Source of the DNA: Glaciihabitans sp.
Lineage (GTDB): Bacteria > Actinomycetota > Actinomycetes > Actinomycetales > Microbacteriaceae
Assembly: GCA_025463785.1 (NCBI GenBank)
Contig: JAODBD010000010.1
Span: 1 to 64,000 of the forward strand
Direction of reading: 5' to 3'
DNA length: 64,000 bases
Positions 11,095-21,255 of the stretch are shown here, piece after piece. The notes below the pieces were generated by a model, which was not told the DNA's origin, did not search any database, and saw nothing but the letters and a program-made list of their open reading frames with translations. Position 1 is the stretch's first letter. Every line of letters starts with the position of its first letter. A program made the position numbers and the translations under genes.

Positions 11095-11941
11095 GGTGAC
11101 GGCCGAGACGGAGCAGAGCTCGGATATCGGCACAGCTGCGCCAACGACCGCTGTTGACCAACCCGGCTTTTCCGTCAGCCTGACGAACTTCAACGGACCA
11201 TTTGATCTTTTGCTGAGCCTCATCTCCAAGCACGAGATGGATATCACCGAAGTGTCGCTGAGCCGGGTTACCGATGAATTCATCTCCTACCTGCGCGGGC
11301 TCGACTCGGCTGAGGAACTCGATCAGGCCAGCGAATTCCTCGTCGTGGCGGCCACCCTGCTCGACCTCAAGGTTGCCGGACTGCTGCCGCAGGGTGAGCT
11401 TGTGGACGCCGAGGATGTCGCTCTCCTCGAAGCACGCGACCTCCTGTTCGCGCGCCTGCTGCAATATCGCGCGTTCAAAGAGGCTGCGCACTGGTTTTCC
11501 GGGGGCCTCGACGCAGAGTCGACCCGGCACGTGCGTTCGGTACGGCTCGAGGAGAAATATCGAAAGCAGACGCCGGAGCTCGTCTGGACCCTCGATCTCG
11601 GGGATTTTGCTGCCATCGGCGCGCTTGCCTTCGCGCCACGCGAGCTACCGACCGTGGGGCTGGACCACTTGCACGCACCCCTCGTCAGCATCCGCGAGCA
11701 GGCTGCCCATGTTGTCGCACTCCTGCGTCGAGGCGAGCCCGTGTCGTTCCGGCAGCTCATCGCCGGGGCGGAGCTGAAGGGCGTCATCATCGCGCGATTC
11801 CTTGCGGTTCTGGAGCTGTACCGGCAGGGCTCGATCTCTTATGACCAACTCGAGCCGCTCGGCGAGCTGACACTGCACTGGACAGCTGCGCACTGGAGCG
11901 ACGACAGCCTCGCACACCTGGGAGCCGACTATGACGCCTGA
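11078..11941 (+). CDS. scpA: Segregation and condensation protein A
   Basis: 287 residues from GTG 11078. The start of the ScpA fold is FNGPFDLLLSLISKHEMDITEVSLSRVTDEF-like (residues 38-65), followed by EFLVVAATLLDLKVAGLLP. The C-terminal winged-helix region contains VIIARFLAVLELYRQGSISYDQ. It is the kleisin subunit that bridges SMC heads. It overlaps scpB by 11 bases. Confidence 0.94.
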   Translation: MAQSPEVTAETEQSSDIGTAAPTTAVDQPGFSVSLTNFNGPFDLLLSLISKHEMDITEVSLSRVTDEFISYLRGLDSAEELDQASEFLVVAATLLDLKVAGLLPQGELVDAEDVALLEARDLLFARLLQYRAFKEAAHWFSGGLDAESTRHVRSVRLEEKYRKQTPELVWTLDLGDFAAIGALAFAPRELPTVGLDHLHAPLVSIREQAAHVVALLRRGEPVSFRQLIAGAELKGVIIARFLAVLELYRQGSISYDQLEPLGELTLHWTAAHWSDDSLAHLGADYDA

Positions 11942-12548
11942 AACGCAAACCGACACCGAAGCGGAAGTCGAGACGGCTGCTGCCGCGCCCATTGCCGTCG
12001 CCGACATCCCGCGCGCTCTCGAAGCGATCATGATGGTCGCCGATGAGCCGCAGACGCTGGTCTCGCTCGCGACCGCTGTGAGCGCGCCGGTTGCCGCGGT
12101 TCGCCAATCGATCGAAGCTCTCGTCGCCGACTATGACGGCACGAACGGGGGAGTGCGGCGCGGGTTTGAGCTCCGCGAAGTTGGCGGCGGTTGGCGTATC
12201 TACGTGCGTTCGGAGCACGACGATGTCGTACGCGATTTCGTTCTTACCCAAAATCCGACGAAGCTGTCGCAGGCAGCACTCGAAACGCTTGCCGTGATCG
12301 CGTACAAGCAGCCGATTAGTCGCGGCGCGATCGCGTCCATTCGCGCGGTCAACGTCGATTCGGTCGTGCGTACGCTGCTCGGGCGTGGGTTGATCACCGA
12401 GGCATACACCGACAGCGAGACCGGCGCGATCCACTACGCGACTACCGATCTGCTTCTCAGTCAGCTCGGCATCAACTCGATCGATGAGCTGCCGCACATT
12501 TCGCCGCTTCTGGCTGACGGTTCTGAGGGATTCGATGATCTCCGATAG
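11931..12548 (+). CDS. scpB: Segregation and condensation protein B
   Basis: 205 residues. Two winged-helix domains are recognisable: ALEAIMMVADEPQTLVSLA followed by FELREVGGGWRIYVR, and LSQAALETLAVIAYKQPISR with VNVDSVVRTLLGRGLITE. It binds ScpA in the SMC condensin complex. The stop lies inside the start of the pseudouridine synthase gene, so the two are coupled. Confidence 0.94.
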   Translation: MTPETQTDTEAEVETAAAAPIAVADIPRALEAIMMVADEPQTLVSLATAVSAPVAAVRQSIEALVADYDGTNGGVRRGFELREVGGGWRIYVRSEHDDVVRDFVLTQNPTKLSQAALETLAVIAYKQPISRGAIASIRAVNVDSVVRTLLGRGLITEAYTDSETGAIHYATTDLLLSQLGINSIDELPHISPLLADGSEGFDDLR

Positions 12549-13308
12549 GGATGCGGCAGCCGACGGCGAACGCCTCCAGAAGGTCATGGCCGCGGCGGGA
12601 GTCGCGAGCCGAAGAGTGTCCGAAGACCTGATCGCCGCAGGTCGCGTCACGGTCAACGGCGAAATGGTCGTCGAGCTGGGCAGACGAGTGCATCCGACCG
12701 ACCTCGTCACTGTCGACGGAACCGCTATTCAACTCGACACGACGCGTCGATACCTGATGCTGAATAAACCTGTCGGCGTCGTCAGCTCCCTGGCTGACGA
12801 GAATGGCAAGCCCGACCTCTCGCGCTACACGGCGGGCTACGAGGAGCGACTCTTCAATGTCGGCAGGCTCGACGCTCAGACGAGCGGCCTGCTGGTGCTG
12901 ACCAACGATGGAGAACTCGCGCACGTGCTCGCGCATCCGTCATTCGGCGTCTCGAAGACCTACATCGCAAAGGTGCAGGGTGACGTTTCCACGGCGACGC
13001 TTCGACGGCTTACGGCCGGAATCGAACTCGATGATGGACCTATCGCCGCCGACGCCGCACGGGTACTCGGCAGGCCGTCGCGCGGGCAGTCAATGGTCGA
13101 GATCGAGTTGCACTCGGGTCGCAACCGGATAGTTCGCCGCATGTTGAACGCGGTCGGGCATCCTGTCGTCGAATTGGTTCGCCGGCAGTTCGGGCCGCTG
13201 CACCTGGGTTCGCTGTCGCCCGGCCAGATCCGCGACCTTACTAAGGTTGAACTCGGCCAATTGCTGACGCTCTCACGCAGCTCAGACGCGCGAAAGGACG
13301 AGGGATGA
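12535..13308 (+). CDS. RluB/RsuA family rRNA pseudouridine synthase
   Basis: 257 residues from ATG 12535. The N-terminal S4 domain is ERLQKVMAAAGVASRRVSEDLIAAGRVTVNG. The catalytic domain has the active-site Asp in FNVGRLDAQTSGLLVLTNDG, with YLMLNKPVGVVSS before it and HSGRNRIVRRMLNAVGHPVVELVR after it. It isomerises a uridine in rRNA. It is coupled to scpB upstream and ends four bases inside tyrA. Confidence 0.93.
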   Translation: MISDRDAAADGERLQKVMAAAGVASRRVSEDLIAAGRVTVNGEMVVELGRRVHPTDLVTVDGTAIQLDTTRRYLMLNKPVGVVSSLADENGKPDLSRYTAGYEERLFNVGRLDAQTSGLLVLTNDGELAHVLAHPSFGVSKTYIAKVQGDVSTATLRRLTAGIELDDGPIAADAARVLGRPSRGQSMVEIELHSGRNRIVRRMLNAVGHPVVELVRRQFGPLHLGSLSPGQIRDLTKVELGQLLTLSRSSDARKDEG

Positions 13309-14402
13309 TCGTCGCGCGCACCCGGGGACCGGTACGCATCGTGGGCACTGGCCTGCTCGGCGCGAGCATCGGTCTAGCCCTCCGTGCCCTGGGCGTCGAT
13401 GTCATCCTGGCCGATGTTTCGCCATCGGCGGTGCGTCTGGCGATCGACTATGGAGCGGGTCGTGCCGCGGCCGCCGACGACAGGCCAAAGCTCATCGTCG
13501 TTTGCGTTCCGCCCGATCTCGTCGCTTCCATCGTGGCAGCGGAGCTCTCCGCCTATCCCGACGCGCTTGTGACGGATGTTGCCAGCGTGAAGCTTGGGCC
13601 GCTGAGCGAGTTGCGCGAACTGGGGGCCGACGTGTCTCGGTACGTGGGCTCTCATCCCATGGCCGGGCGCGAACGCGGGGGAGCCGTTTCCGCCCGAGCC
13701 GACCTGTTTGTCGGCCGCCCATGGGTCATCGCCAACCACGATGACATCGCTGATCGGCGTTCCGCAGACTCGGTGATCGAAGCGCTCGCGCTCGATCTCG
13801 GCGCTGTCCCGGTTGAACTGGATGCCGCGGAGCATGATCGAAGCGTCGCGCTGGTCTCACATGTTCCGCAGGTGATCTCGTCGCTGTTGGCCGCCCGGCT
13901 GTCGGACGCGAGCACCTCCGCTGTCGAGCTCGCGGGCCAGGGGCTGCGCGACACGACGCGGATTGCGTCGAGCGAGCCCGAACTGTGGGTGCAGATTCTG
14001 GGGGCGAACGCGGGGCCCGTTGTCGACATCCTGCATCGCTATCGAGACGATCTCGACCGTGTGATCGCGGCACTCGACGAGCCAGCCGCACCGGGGGCGC
14101 GTCGCGCGGTTGCCGAGACGATTGCAGACGGCAACGCTGGCGCAGCTCGCATTCCCGGCAAGCACGGGCAGGCGAAGCATTTTGCGCAGTTGATCATCAT
14201 GGTTCCGGATAAACCGGGCGAGCTCGCCAGACTGCTCACTGAGATCGGCGACGCTGGGGTCAATATGGAAGATCTCCGGCTTGAGCATTCGCCGGGGGCA
14301 CAGGTTGGGTTTGCCGAGATCAGTGTTATTCCGGAGGCCGAAGAGCGCCTGCTTGCCGAGTTGCAGGTGCGGGGTTGGAAGATCGCGGGAGCATTCGCGT
14401 GA
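13305..14402 (+). CDS. tyrA: Prephenate dehydrogenase with ACT domain
   Basis: 365 residues. The NAD-binding start is [20 protein letters not shown] (residues 10-30). The catalytic His lies in [13 protein letters not shown], and [14 protein letters not shown] follows. Residues 290-365 are an ACT domain ([20 protein letters not shown]), which usually gives tyrosine feedback inhibition. It converts prephenate to 4-hydroxyphenylpyruvate. It lies between the pseudouridine synthase and cmk, a common actinobacterial order. Confidence 0.94.
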   Translation: MIVARTRGPVRIVGTGLLGASIGLALRALGVDVILADVSPSAVRLAIDYGAGRAAAADDRPKLIVVCVPPDLVASIVAAELSAYPDALVTDVASVKLGPLSELRELGADVSRYVGSHPMAGRERGGAVSARADLFVGRPWVIANHDDIADRRSADSVIEALALDLGAVPVELDAAEHDRSVALVSHVPQVISSLLAARLSDASTSAVELAGQGLRDTTRIASSEPELWVQILGANAGPVVDILHRYRDDLDRVIAALDEPAAPGARRAVAETIADGNAGAARIPGKHGQAKHFAQLIIMVPDKPGELARLLTEIGDAGVNMEDLRLEHSPGAQVGFAEISVIPEAEERLLAELQVRGWKIAGAFA

Positions 14403-14427
14403 GTTGTTCTCTGGCGGGCCCGAACTC

Positions 14428-15093
14428 GTGACGTCATTCGTTGTGGCCGTCGATGGGCCGGCGGGCAGCGGTAAGTCGAGCGTGAGCCGAGCATCCGCTC
14501 GCGCACTCGGCTTTGACTATCAGGACACCGGCGCGGCCTATCGAGCGCTGGCCTGGTCGTGCCTTGAACGTGGCATCGACACTTCGGATGCTGGCGCCGT
14601 CATTGGGGCAGTTTCAGGCTTTGCGTATTCGATCGGCATCGACCCTGACGACTACTACATTCGCGTTGACGAGCGCGACGTCACGGAGGCAATTCGCGAG
14701 CCACGCGTGACCGAGGTGGTGAGCGCCGTGGCCCGAATTCCCGAAGTCCGCGGATACCTCGTTCAGCTGTTCAGGCGCGTTATCGCCGCAAGCGATAGGC
14801 CGGGCATCATCGTCGAGGGTCGGGACATTACCACCGTCGTCGCGCCCCATGCACAGGTGCGGATACTGCTCACGGCGAGCGAACAAGTTAGGATGGGCAG
14901 GCGTTCGGCTGAACTCCACGGAGAGTCGGCCGAGACGACGGCCAAGCAGCTCGCCTCGCGGGATGCCCAGGATTCGAGGGTCGTCGACTTCATGAACGCC
15001 GCAGACGGTGTTACCACTGTCGATTCAACGGACCTCGACTTCGACCAAACGGTGAATGCCGTGGTCGCGCTCGTGCGCTCCCAGCAGACCTAA
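14428..15093 (+). CDS. cmk: Cytidylate kinase
   Basis: 221 residues from GTG 14428; the frame is open upstream but the family starts here. The P-loop is [13 protein letters not shown] at residues 9-21. [14 protein letters not shown] binds the nucleotide, and [22 protein letters not shown] and the RRSAEL lid follow. It phosphorylates CMP and dCMP. It ends 10 bases before der. Confidence 0.94.
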   Translation: MTSFVVAVDGPAGSGKSSVSRASARALGFDYQDTGAAYRALAWSCLERGIDTSDAGAVIGAVSGFAYSIGIDPDDYYIRVDERDVTEAIREPRVTEVVSAVARIPEVRGYLVQLFRRVIAASDRPGIIVEGRDITTVVAPHAQVRILLTASEQVRMGRRSAELHGESAETTAKQLASRDAQDSRVVDFMNAADGVTTVDSTDLDFDQTVNAVVALVRSQQT

Positions 15094-15102
15094 GGAACTT
15101 CA

Positions 15103-16611
15103 ATGGCAGACGACAACGACGACTTCCCCGAGTTGGACAGTCAGCTCGTCGAACGTCTCAACTCACTATCTGATGAGGATGCCGCCCAGCGCGCGGCATC
15201 GCTTCGCGCGGGTCTCCTCGATTACGAACTCGAGGACGAAGACCTCGACGTGCTCGACGCCGCGACGGAAGACCCCGACGCGATCGTCTTCCTGCCTGCC
15301 CTTCCCGTACTGGCGATCGTCGGGCGACCGAATGTCGGTAAATCGGCCCTGGTCAACCGCATCATCGGTCGACGTGAGGCCGTCGTCGAGGACACCCCTG
15401 GCGTCACGCGCGACCGTGTGAACTACAAGGGCGAGTGGAACAATCGCCGGTTCACGATCGTCGACACCGGCGGATGGGAACCGGATGCCCGCGGCATCAA
15501 CGCGTCCGTCGCAGCCCAGGCCGAAGTCGCCGTCGATCTCGCGGACGCCGTCCTCTTCGTCGTCGATGCGACCGTTGGTGCAACCTCGACCGACGAGCAC
15601 GTTGTACGCATGCTGCGAGCCACGAAGAAGCCGGTCATCCTCGTGGCAAACAAGGTGGATGACGCCCGCCAGGAACCCGAAGCCGCAGGCCTCTGGAGTC
15701 TGGGTCTCGGACAGCCGTGGCCGGTTTCCGCCGTGCACGGCAGGGGAGTAGCTGATCTTCTCGATAAGGTCCTCGAAGTTCTGCCGGAGGTTTCGGCCGT
15801 CGCGAAGGACGAGGTCGGCGGCCCTCGCCGCGTCGCGATTCTGGGCCGACCAAACGTCGGCAAGTCCAGCCTTTTGAATAAGACGGCGGGTGAAGAGCGT
15901 GTGGTCGTCAACGATTTGGCCGGCACGACCCGTGACCCGGTCGATGAGCAGGTCGAGATCGCTGGAAAATACTGGCGCTTCGTTGACACCGCCGGCATCC
16001 GTCGTCGAGTCAATTTGGCCCAGGGCGCTGACTTCTACGCAACGCTTCGTACCACCGCCGCGCTCGAAAAAGCCGAGGTCGCTGTTGTTCTCATCGATGT
16101 GACCGAGCCAATCAGCGTGCAGGACCTCAAGATCATCGACCTGGTTCTCGAGTCCGGACGCGCGCTGGTGCTCGCATTCAACAAGTGGGATCTTCTTGAC
16201 GACGACCGACGCCGGTATCTTGAGCGTGAAATCGAGCAGGACCTTTCGCACGTTGCGTGGGCGCCGCGGGTCAATATTTCTGCGAAGACGGGGCGCCACA
16301 TGGAGAAGCTGGTTCCCGCTCTCGAGACGGCCCTCGAGTCGTGGGACACCCGCATCCCGACCGGCAAGTTCAATGCGCTGCTGGCAGAGCTGACCGCCGA
16401 ACACCCGCATCCGGTACGGGGAGGCAAGCAGCCGCGCATCCTCTTCGGTACCCAGGCGGCATCGCGTCCGCCGACGTTTGTGCTGTTCACCACGGGATTC
16501 CTCGACCCGCAGTACCGTCGCTTCATCACCCGCCGACTGCGCGAGATCTTCGGTTTCGAGGGAACGCCGATCAACGTGAACATGCGGGTGCGGGAGAAGC
16601 GCAAGCGCTAG
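15103..16611 (+). CDS. der: Ribosome biogenesis GTPase Der
   Basis: 502 residues. Two tandem GTPase domains are present: [16 protein letters not shown] near residue 74, with [14 protein letters not shown] and NKVD, and [16 protein letters not shown] near 247, with [15 protein letters not shown] and NKWD. A C-terminal KH-like domain ends in [12 protein letters not shown]. The first ~65 residues are an acidic extension typical of actinobacterial Der and absent from the E. coli protein. It acts in 50S subunit assembly. Confidence 0.96.
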   Translation: MADDNDDFPELDSQLVERLNSLSDEDAAQRAASLRAGLLDYELEDEDLDVLDAATEDPDAIVFLPALPVLAIVGRPNVGKSALVNRIIGRREAVVEDTPGVTRDRVNYKGEWNNRRFTIVDTGGWEPDARGINASVAAQAEVAVDLADAVLFVVDATVGATSTDEHVVRMLRATKKPVILVANKVDDARQEPEAAGLWSLGLGQPWPVSAVHGRGVADLLDKVLEVLPEVSAVAKDEVGGPRRVAILGRPNVGKSSLLNKTAGEERVVVNDLAGTTRDPVDEQVEIAGKYWRFVDTAGIRRRVNLAQGADFYATLRTTAALEKAEVAVVLIDVTEPISVQDLKIIDLVLESGRALVLAFNKWDLLDDDRRRYLEREIEQDLSHVAWAPRVNISAKTGRHMEKLVPALETALESWDTRIPTGKFNALLAELTAEHPHPVRGGKQPRILFGTQAASRPPTFVLFTTGFLDPQYRRFITRRLREIFGFEGTPINVNMRVREKRKR

Positions 16612-16659
16612 TGGGTTAAGAGCGTCGCCGACCGTATCGGTCGTCGGGCTCGCCGCAGG

Positions 16660-16672
16660 TACGCTGGAAGTC
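16660..16672 (+). promoter_or_regulatory. Probable leaderless promoter of the M18 aminopeptidase gene
   Basis: TACGCT at 16660-16665 lies seven bases before GTG 16673, the same spacing as at parA and the same hexamer as at pyrG. Confidence 0.45.
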
Positions 16673-17947
16673 GTGCCGCTCACTCCGCACCTCCAATTCC
16701 TGGCTGATTTCGTTCAGGCATCGCCATCGTCGTTCCACGCGGTCGCCGAGGCGGCCCGACAGTTGGCGGTCGCCGGCTTCGCTGAGCTTGATGAGACAGC
16801 GGACTGGGATGCGGGCGCCGGCAGGTACTTCGTTCGGCGAGACGGCGCCATCGTCTCCTGGATCCAGCCTCCGGGTGCCGGGCCAACGACACCGTTTCGC
16901 ATCGTGGGTTCACACGCGGACTCGCCCGGGTTCAAGCTGAAGCCCAAGCCGTCGACGGGCTCGCTCGGCTGGCTGCAGGCGGGCGTCGAGGTGTACGGCG
17001 GCCCACTATTCAACTCGTGGCTTGACCGCGAACTCGAGTTCGCTGGCCGAATGGTGTTCGTCGATGGGTCGGTCGAACTGGTGCGCACGGGTCCATTCCT
17101 GCGCATCCCGCAGCTCGCGGTGCACCTCGATCGCGGCGTCAACACCGACGGGCTCACCCTTGACCCGCAGAAGCATCTCAATCCCGTAATCGGGTTGGGC
17201 GACGCATCACACTCTGATGTGGTTGGCCATCTCGCCGGCCTGGTGAGACGCAAGGGTGAGGATGTCGCGGGCTACGACATCGCGGTCGCCGACACTCAGG
17301 CGCCAGCCGCGTTCGGCCTCGACGACGCACTGTTCGCGAGCGGTCGGCTCGACAATCTGTCGTCCGTGCACGCGTCGCTTCAGGCGATCATCGGGATCGG
17401 CGATGACCTCGAGCACATCGTGGTGTTCGCGGCGTTCGACCACGAGGAAGTTGGTTCTGGGACGCGGTCTGGAGCGAGCGGGCCGGTGCTGTCCGACATC
17501 CTGACGCGCATTGGAGACGGGCTTGGGGCATCCGAGTCGCAGCGATTGCGGGCCTGGGCAGCTTCGTGGTGCCTGTCGTCGGATGCCGGGCATTCGGTTC
17601 ACCCCAACTATCCCGAGCGGCACGACCCGGTCAACCGGCCAATTGCGGGCGGAGGCCCGATTCTGAAGATCAACGCGAACCAGCGTTATTCGACCGACGC
17701 TCTGGGCGCCGCAGAGTGGGCACGCGCCTGCGCGCAGGCTGAAGTGGGGTATCAGGAGTTCGTGTCCAACAACGCGGTGCCGTGCGGCTCGACAATTGGC
17801 CCGCTGACGGCGACACGACTTGGCATCCGCACGGTGGATGTCGGGATCGCGCTGCTCTCGATGCATTCGGCTCGTGAGCTTGCTGGGGCCAGCGATCCCG
17901 AGAATCTCAGCCGAGCGATCGCCGCGTTCCTTTCGCCGGTCTGGTAA
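16673..17947 (+). CDS. M18 family aminopeptidase
   Basis: 424 residues from GTG 16673. Zinc ligands and catalytic residues of the aspartyl aminopeptidase family are visible: HADSPGFKLKPKP near residue 81, FDHEEVGSGTRSGASG near 260, SSDAGHSVHPNYPERHDP near 302 and a C-terminal STIGPLTATRLGIRTVDVGIALLSMHS with the last His. It removes N-terminal acidic or neutral residues from peptides in the cytosol. Length and motifs are normal. Confidence 0.94.
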   Translation: MPLTPHLQFLADFVQASPSSFHAVAEAARQLAVAGFAELDETADWDAGAGRYFVRRDGAIVSWIQPPGAGPTTPFRIVGSHADSPGFKLKPKPSTGSLGWLQAGVEVYGGPLFNSWLDRELEFAGRMVFVDGSVELVRTGPFLRIPQLAVHLDRGVNTDGLTLDPQKHLNPVIGLGDASHSDVVGHLAGLVRRKGEDVAGYDIAVADTQAPAAFGLDDALFASGRLDNLSSVHASLQAIIGIGDDLEHIVVFAAFDHEEVGSGTRSGASGPVLSDILTRIGDGLGASESQRLRAWAASWCLSSDAGHSVHPNYPERHDPVNRPIAGGGPILKINANQRYSTDALGAAEWARACAQAEVGYQEFVSNNAVPCGSTIGPLTATRLGIRTVDVGIALLSMHSARELAGASDPENLSRAIAAFLSPVW

Positions 17948-17990
17948 GTGGCGGTATCGCTACGCTTGAGGCGAAGCGAAGGAGCCTCTT

Positions 17991-18464
17991 ATGACCAAGC
18001 TGAGCACGTTTCTCTGGTTCGAGAAGGATGCCGACCAGGCAGCCAACCTGTACGTTTCGATCTTCGGCGGCCGAATCTATGACGAGCGGCATTGGGCTCC
18101 GGGCGGGCCGGCTCCCGAGGGGTCGCTGATGTCGGTCAGTTTTGAGATCGACGGGCACGAGTACCAGGCCTTCAACGGCGGCCCTGGGCATCCATTGACC
18201 GATGCGAACTCGATCTACGTCGATGTCGCCGATCAAGTCGAACTCGACGAGATCTGGGACAAACTCACTGCTGACGGCGGCTCGGGTGTCGCCTGCGGGT
18301 GGCTGACAGACAAGTACGGCCTGTCGTGGCAGATCATCCCGAGAGCGCTTGGCGAACTGCTGACGGATCCGGATCCGGAGCGTTCGTCACGTACGATGCA
18401 GGCGATGCTGCAGATGGTGAAACTCGACGTCGCCGCGCTTCAGGCAGCCGCCGACGGGCGGTAG
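17991..18464 (+). CDS. VOC superfamily protein (PhnB-like)
   Basis: 157 residues with a good site (GCGAAGGAG) before ATG. The start KLSTFLWFEKDADQAANLY is typical of the glyoxalase/3-demethylubiquinone-methyltransferase-like proteins (PhnB group). Later motifs are SFEIDGHEYQAFNGGPGHPLT and CGWLTDKYGLSWQIIP. Despite the family name these are not methyltransferases; most have no known reaction. Confidence 0.85.
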   Translation: MTKLSTFLWFEKDADQAANLYVSIFGGRIYDERHWAPGGPAPEGSLMSVSFEIDGHEYQAFNGGPGHPLTDANSIYVDVADQVELDEIWDKLTADGGSGVACGWLTDKYGLSWQIIPRALGELLTDPDPERSSRTMQAMLQMVKLDVAALQAAADGR

Positions 18465-18512
18465 TTGACTCCTTCGTCCATTCGTCGTGACGAAACGCGG
18501 CAAACTGGAGTT

Positions 18513-18995
18513 GTGATGCTTCCACCCCAACTGCCGCCGTTGGGTGCGCGTGACCCAGGCGACGCGTGGGTCGACGGGCCGGGAGGCCAACGTTTCTGGG
18601 GTCGCTTTGGCGCGGCCGGGCTTCTCGTCTGGGATCGCGAGGTCGGCGTGCTCATGCAGCATCGTGTCGCCTGGAGCCACTTTGGCGACACCTGGGGACT
18701 GCCGGGCGGTGCACGCAAGCAGGGCGAGGCCGCGGAGGCCGGTGCACTGCGGGAGGCCGCGGAAGAAGCGCAGGTGCCGGCCGATAAGCTGCGCATCCTG
18801 CACACGTCCGTTCTTGAACTGGGATTCTGGTCGTACACGACCGTGATAGCCGAGGCGCTCGAACCCTTCGATGCGGTCGTCGCCGACCGCGAGAGCAACG
18901 AACTGCGCTGGGTGCCGATTGCCGGGGTCGATGCCCTGCCACTGCATCCCGGATTCGCTGCGGCCTGGCCCGAGCTGCGGACGTGGCTGCGCTAA
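18513..18995 (+). CDS. Nudix hydrolase
   Basis: About 160 residues from GTG 18513 or ATG 18516. The Nudix box is GARKQGEAAEAGALREAAEEAQV, in the form G-x5-E-x7-REAxEE, preceded by WGLPGG. The substrate is unknown. CAAACT lies six bases before GTG 18513, which fits a leaderless transcript. It is the last conserved protein gene before the tRNA and the island. Confidence 0.85.
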   Translation: MMLPPQLPPLGARDPGDAWVDGPGGQRFWGRFGAAGLLVWDREVGVLMQHRVAWSHFGDTWGLPGGARKQGEAAEAGALREAAEEAQVPADKLRILHTSVLELGFWSYTTVIAEALEPFDAVVADRESNELRWVPIAGVDALPLHPGFAAAWPELRTWLR

Positions 18996-19028
18996 GCTAT
19001 TCGAGTTGCCCGAGAGGGTGACAAGCCA

Positions 19029-19102
<74 letters not shown>

Positions 19103-19145
19103 CGGGCGGGCCGTTCTACAAAGTGTTCTAAGAACCGGCCAAAGA

Positions 19146-19177
19146 AAATCGCTCCCGAGATAACTCGGGAGCGATTT
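19146..19177 (+). terminator. Terminator after tRNA-Pro
   Basis: AAATCGCTCCCGAG and CTCGGGAGCGATTT form a perfect 14-bp stem with an ATAA loop. It is symmetric enough to act in both directions and would also stop the minus-strand transposase operon. Confidence 0.85.
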
Positions 19178-19329
19178 GGCGTTTCGGCGGATTTTTCAGC
19201 GGTTGGAGCACTTGCAGGCGGTTCGGTATGGATGGAATTCTCTTCGCGGCCGCCGATTCCTTGCTTTGCGGCGCGCCGGATTGTTCGGATGGTGCTCGTG
19301 CAAATATGTGGGGCGTTCCGTGTTGGGGA
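19178..19329. other. Gap between terminator and transposase-like gene
   Basis: No gene is seen. The ORFs here have no recognisable protein character. No copy of the tRNA 3' end and no convincing inverted repeat of an element end was found by eye. Confidence 0.4.
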
Positions 19330-21255
19330 TCAGGTTCGCGCGACATAGAGGGGTTGCGGGCCGTATACCGGTTTCGCGCCTACTGGGTAGGTGTTCGTGT
19401 ACGGGTTGTGCCACACACGGTCGCGACGGCGCTTCAGTTTCTCGCGCGCTGGAATTGTCGGGTCGGGCGGGTTCAGCTCCGCTAAAAGCTCTTCCTGAAT
19501 GAACGCGGCGATGGTTCTCAAGTTGTAGTTGGTCAGGAGGATCGCAACGAACACACCCGCGGCGGCGAATCCGCGCACCCGACGGCGCGTGGAGAGTTCG
19601 AGTTGCTCGGTTCCGCCGTCCTTGACTTGGTCGTTGAGCGATTCAATGGAATTCCGGGCGTGCTTGTGGAACTCATCCCACTCTTTGCTCTTGTAGGGGA
19701 AGGCCTGACGCTGGCGGAGGCCGTCGCTCTGGTGAAACGAGACAGAGTGTTGTTTGCAGATCTTGTCCATGAACGACGGAAGGTTTTCTTCTTCGATCGC
19801 CGTGCGTTCTTTGTCGATCGCGTTCTTGGAAAGTTCACGGAGTGGGCAGGTCACGGTCGGACTGTCGCCGAGCGCGGGGCACATCATGGGAACCCGGCCT
19901 TTCTCGTCGGGTTTCTCTTTTGGTCGCAACTCGTAGTCTCGACGAGCGTTGCGGCGGATGTAGAAGGTCTCGTCGTCGTCCCTGCCGAATCCTCGCTCGT
20001 CGCCGTGCACGAATATTTTGGTGGCATCTTTCAGAACTGCGGGCATGCTCGGGCAGTAATACGTCCCTTCGATGAGCTCGGCACCGGCCTTCTGCTCCTG
20101 AACGCCGAGTCGGTCGACGCGGTAGTCGGTCGACGGAGTGAATCCGAGGTTGAAGGTGGGCTCGTGTAGTCGCGCTGTTACGGCTTTTGCGAAGTAGTCC
20201 TTGTCCGCGTCGACGAGACCAGGGTTCAGCCCGGTCGATAGTGCCGCCTGCATGAGAGCGACCGCTTCTTCCGAGACCGCGATGTTGGGTTGGCTGAGCG
20301 TCGCGCTGACCGCGAGTTTCGGGAATCTTCGTTGGCTGGGCTTTTCCGAATCGACGCGTACGGCAATGTTGGCCATCCATCCCCAGACCAGGTCGCTGTA
20401 GCCCTTTGAACGGGCTTCTTCGGGCCCGGTCGTGTCGGTGGCGCCGCGCGGAATGTCGGGCCGGCTACCTTTGCGCGGGTACAGGCCGGCAAAAACTTCC
20501 ACCGGGCCGGACTTCATCTGCCCTGGGTTTACACCCCGTTCGGCTTTGACCCTCGACGGTAAGCCTTTGCGGGAGAATCCCTTCTTGTTGGGTGGATGGA
20601 TGAATGTCTGGTCCAGCGAGATGTCGATGTTCGTTGTCGCACGCCGCAACTTGCGCGACTGCTCCATGAAGGTCATGTGCAGGAACGCGTTGGTGAACTC
20701 GTCCAGCCGTGCTTTCATTCGTCGTTCGTGATCGTGGTCGTGGGCGTCGATGGTGGCCTGGACCTGTGTGTAGTTGATGGCGAAGTGTCGATCCTGCGGG
20801 AACGGGTCCATCACGGAGAGCATCCGGTGGAATGCGTTGTGAGTGTTTCGGTACCACTGCTTTTGGGTGCGGAGTTGGTCGTCGAACGCTGTTGCGGTCG
20901 GGGGCAGCCCAAGCAGTGTCCGGGATTCGGCGTCCAGTCGCTGCTGAAACAACTGCGCGAGCGTGGAGATCCAGAGGGTCTTGTGCTCGCTTGCGAGCAA
21001 CAGCATGCCGGTGAGGATGGCGCGTTCCGAGATTATGGCGGGGCGACCGCCACCGCCCTCGACGTGATCTTGAGCGTGCCAAGTAGCGAGTCTTTCGAGC
21101 ATCCCGGTCTTTCGGACTCGCTCTTCCGCCGTCGCGACCTGTTCGTGTGTGAAGGGATTGACTGTACGACCGCGGGTGAGCACCTCTGATGGAGTGATGT
21201 TCCCGAAGTCTCGTGCGGGAGGCACGTATGTCTCGCCGCCGTTGAGGATGCTCAT
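19330..21255 (-). CDS. DDE-transposase-like protein, 641 residues
   Basis: The ATG overlaps the stop of the upstream recombinase-like gene (ATGA). The layout looks like an IS1182/IS5-type RNase H-fold transposase: an N-terminal helical part (RAILTGMLLLASEHKTLWISTLAQLF, residues 78-103), a first acidic site in NIDISLDQTFIHPP near residue 216, a second in GLVDADKDYF near 352 and a final Glu in ARNSIESLNDQVKD near 553. The last is followed by RRRVRGFAAAGVFVAILLTNYNLR. A metal-site-like stretch with Cys at CP(A/L) lies near 480-490. It is larger than typical IS transposases. It is the last gene of a minus-strand operon with two recombinase-like genes. The DDE assignment is by motif and not certain. 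Confidence 0.6.
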   Translation of the reverse strand: MSILNGGETYVPPARDFGNITPSEVLTRGRTVNPFTHEQVATAEERVRKTGMLERLATWHAQDHVEGGGGRPAIISERAILTGMLLLASEHKTLWISTLAQLFQQRLDAESRTLLGLPPTATAFDDQLRTQKQWYRNTHNAFHRMLSVMDPFPQDRHFAINYTQVQATIDAHDHDHERRMKARLDEFTNAFLHMTFMEQSRKLRRATTNIDISLDQTFIHPPNKKGFSRKGLPSRVKAERGVNPGQMKSGPVEVFAGLYPRKGSRPDIPRGATDTTGPEEARSKGYSDLVWGWMANIAVRVDSEKPSQRRFPKLAVSATLSQPNIAVSEEAVALMQAALSTGLNPGLVDADKDYFAKAVTARLHEPTFNLGFTPSTDYRVDRLGVQEQKAGAELIEGTYYCPSMPAVLKDATKIFVHGDERGFGRDDDETFYIRRNARRDYELRPKEKPDEKGRVPMMCPALGDSPTVTCPLRELSKNAIDKERTAIEEENLPSFMDKICKQHSVSFHQSDGLRQRQAFPYKSKEWDEFHKHARNSIESLNDQVKDGGTEQLELSTRRRVRGFAAAGVFVAILLTNYNLRTIAAFIQEELLAELNPPDPTIPAREKLKRRRDRVWHNPYTNTYPVGAKPVYGPQPLYVART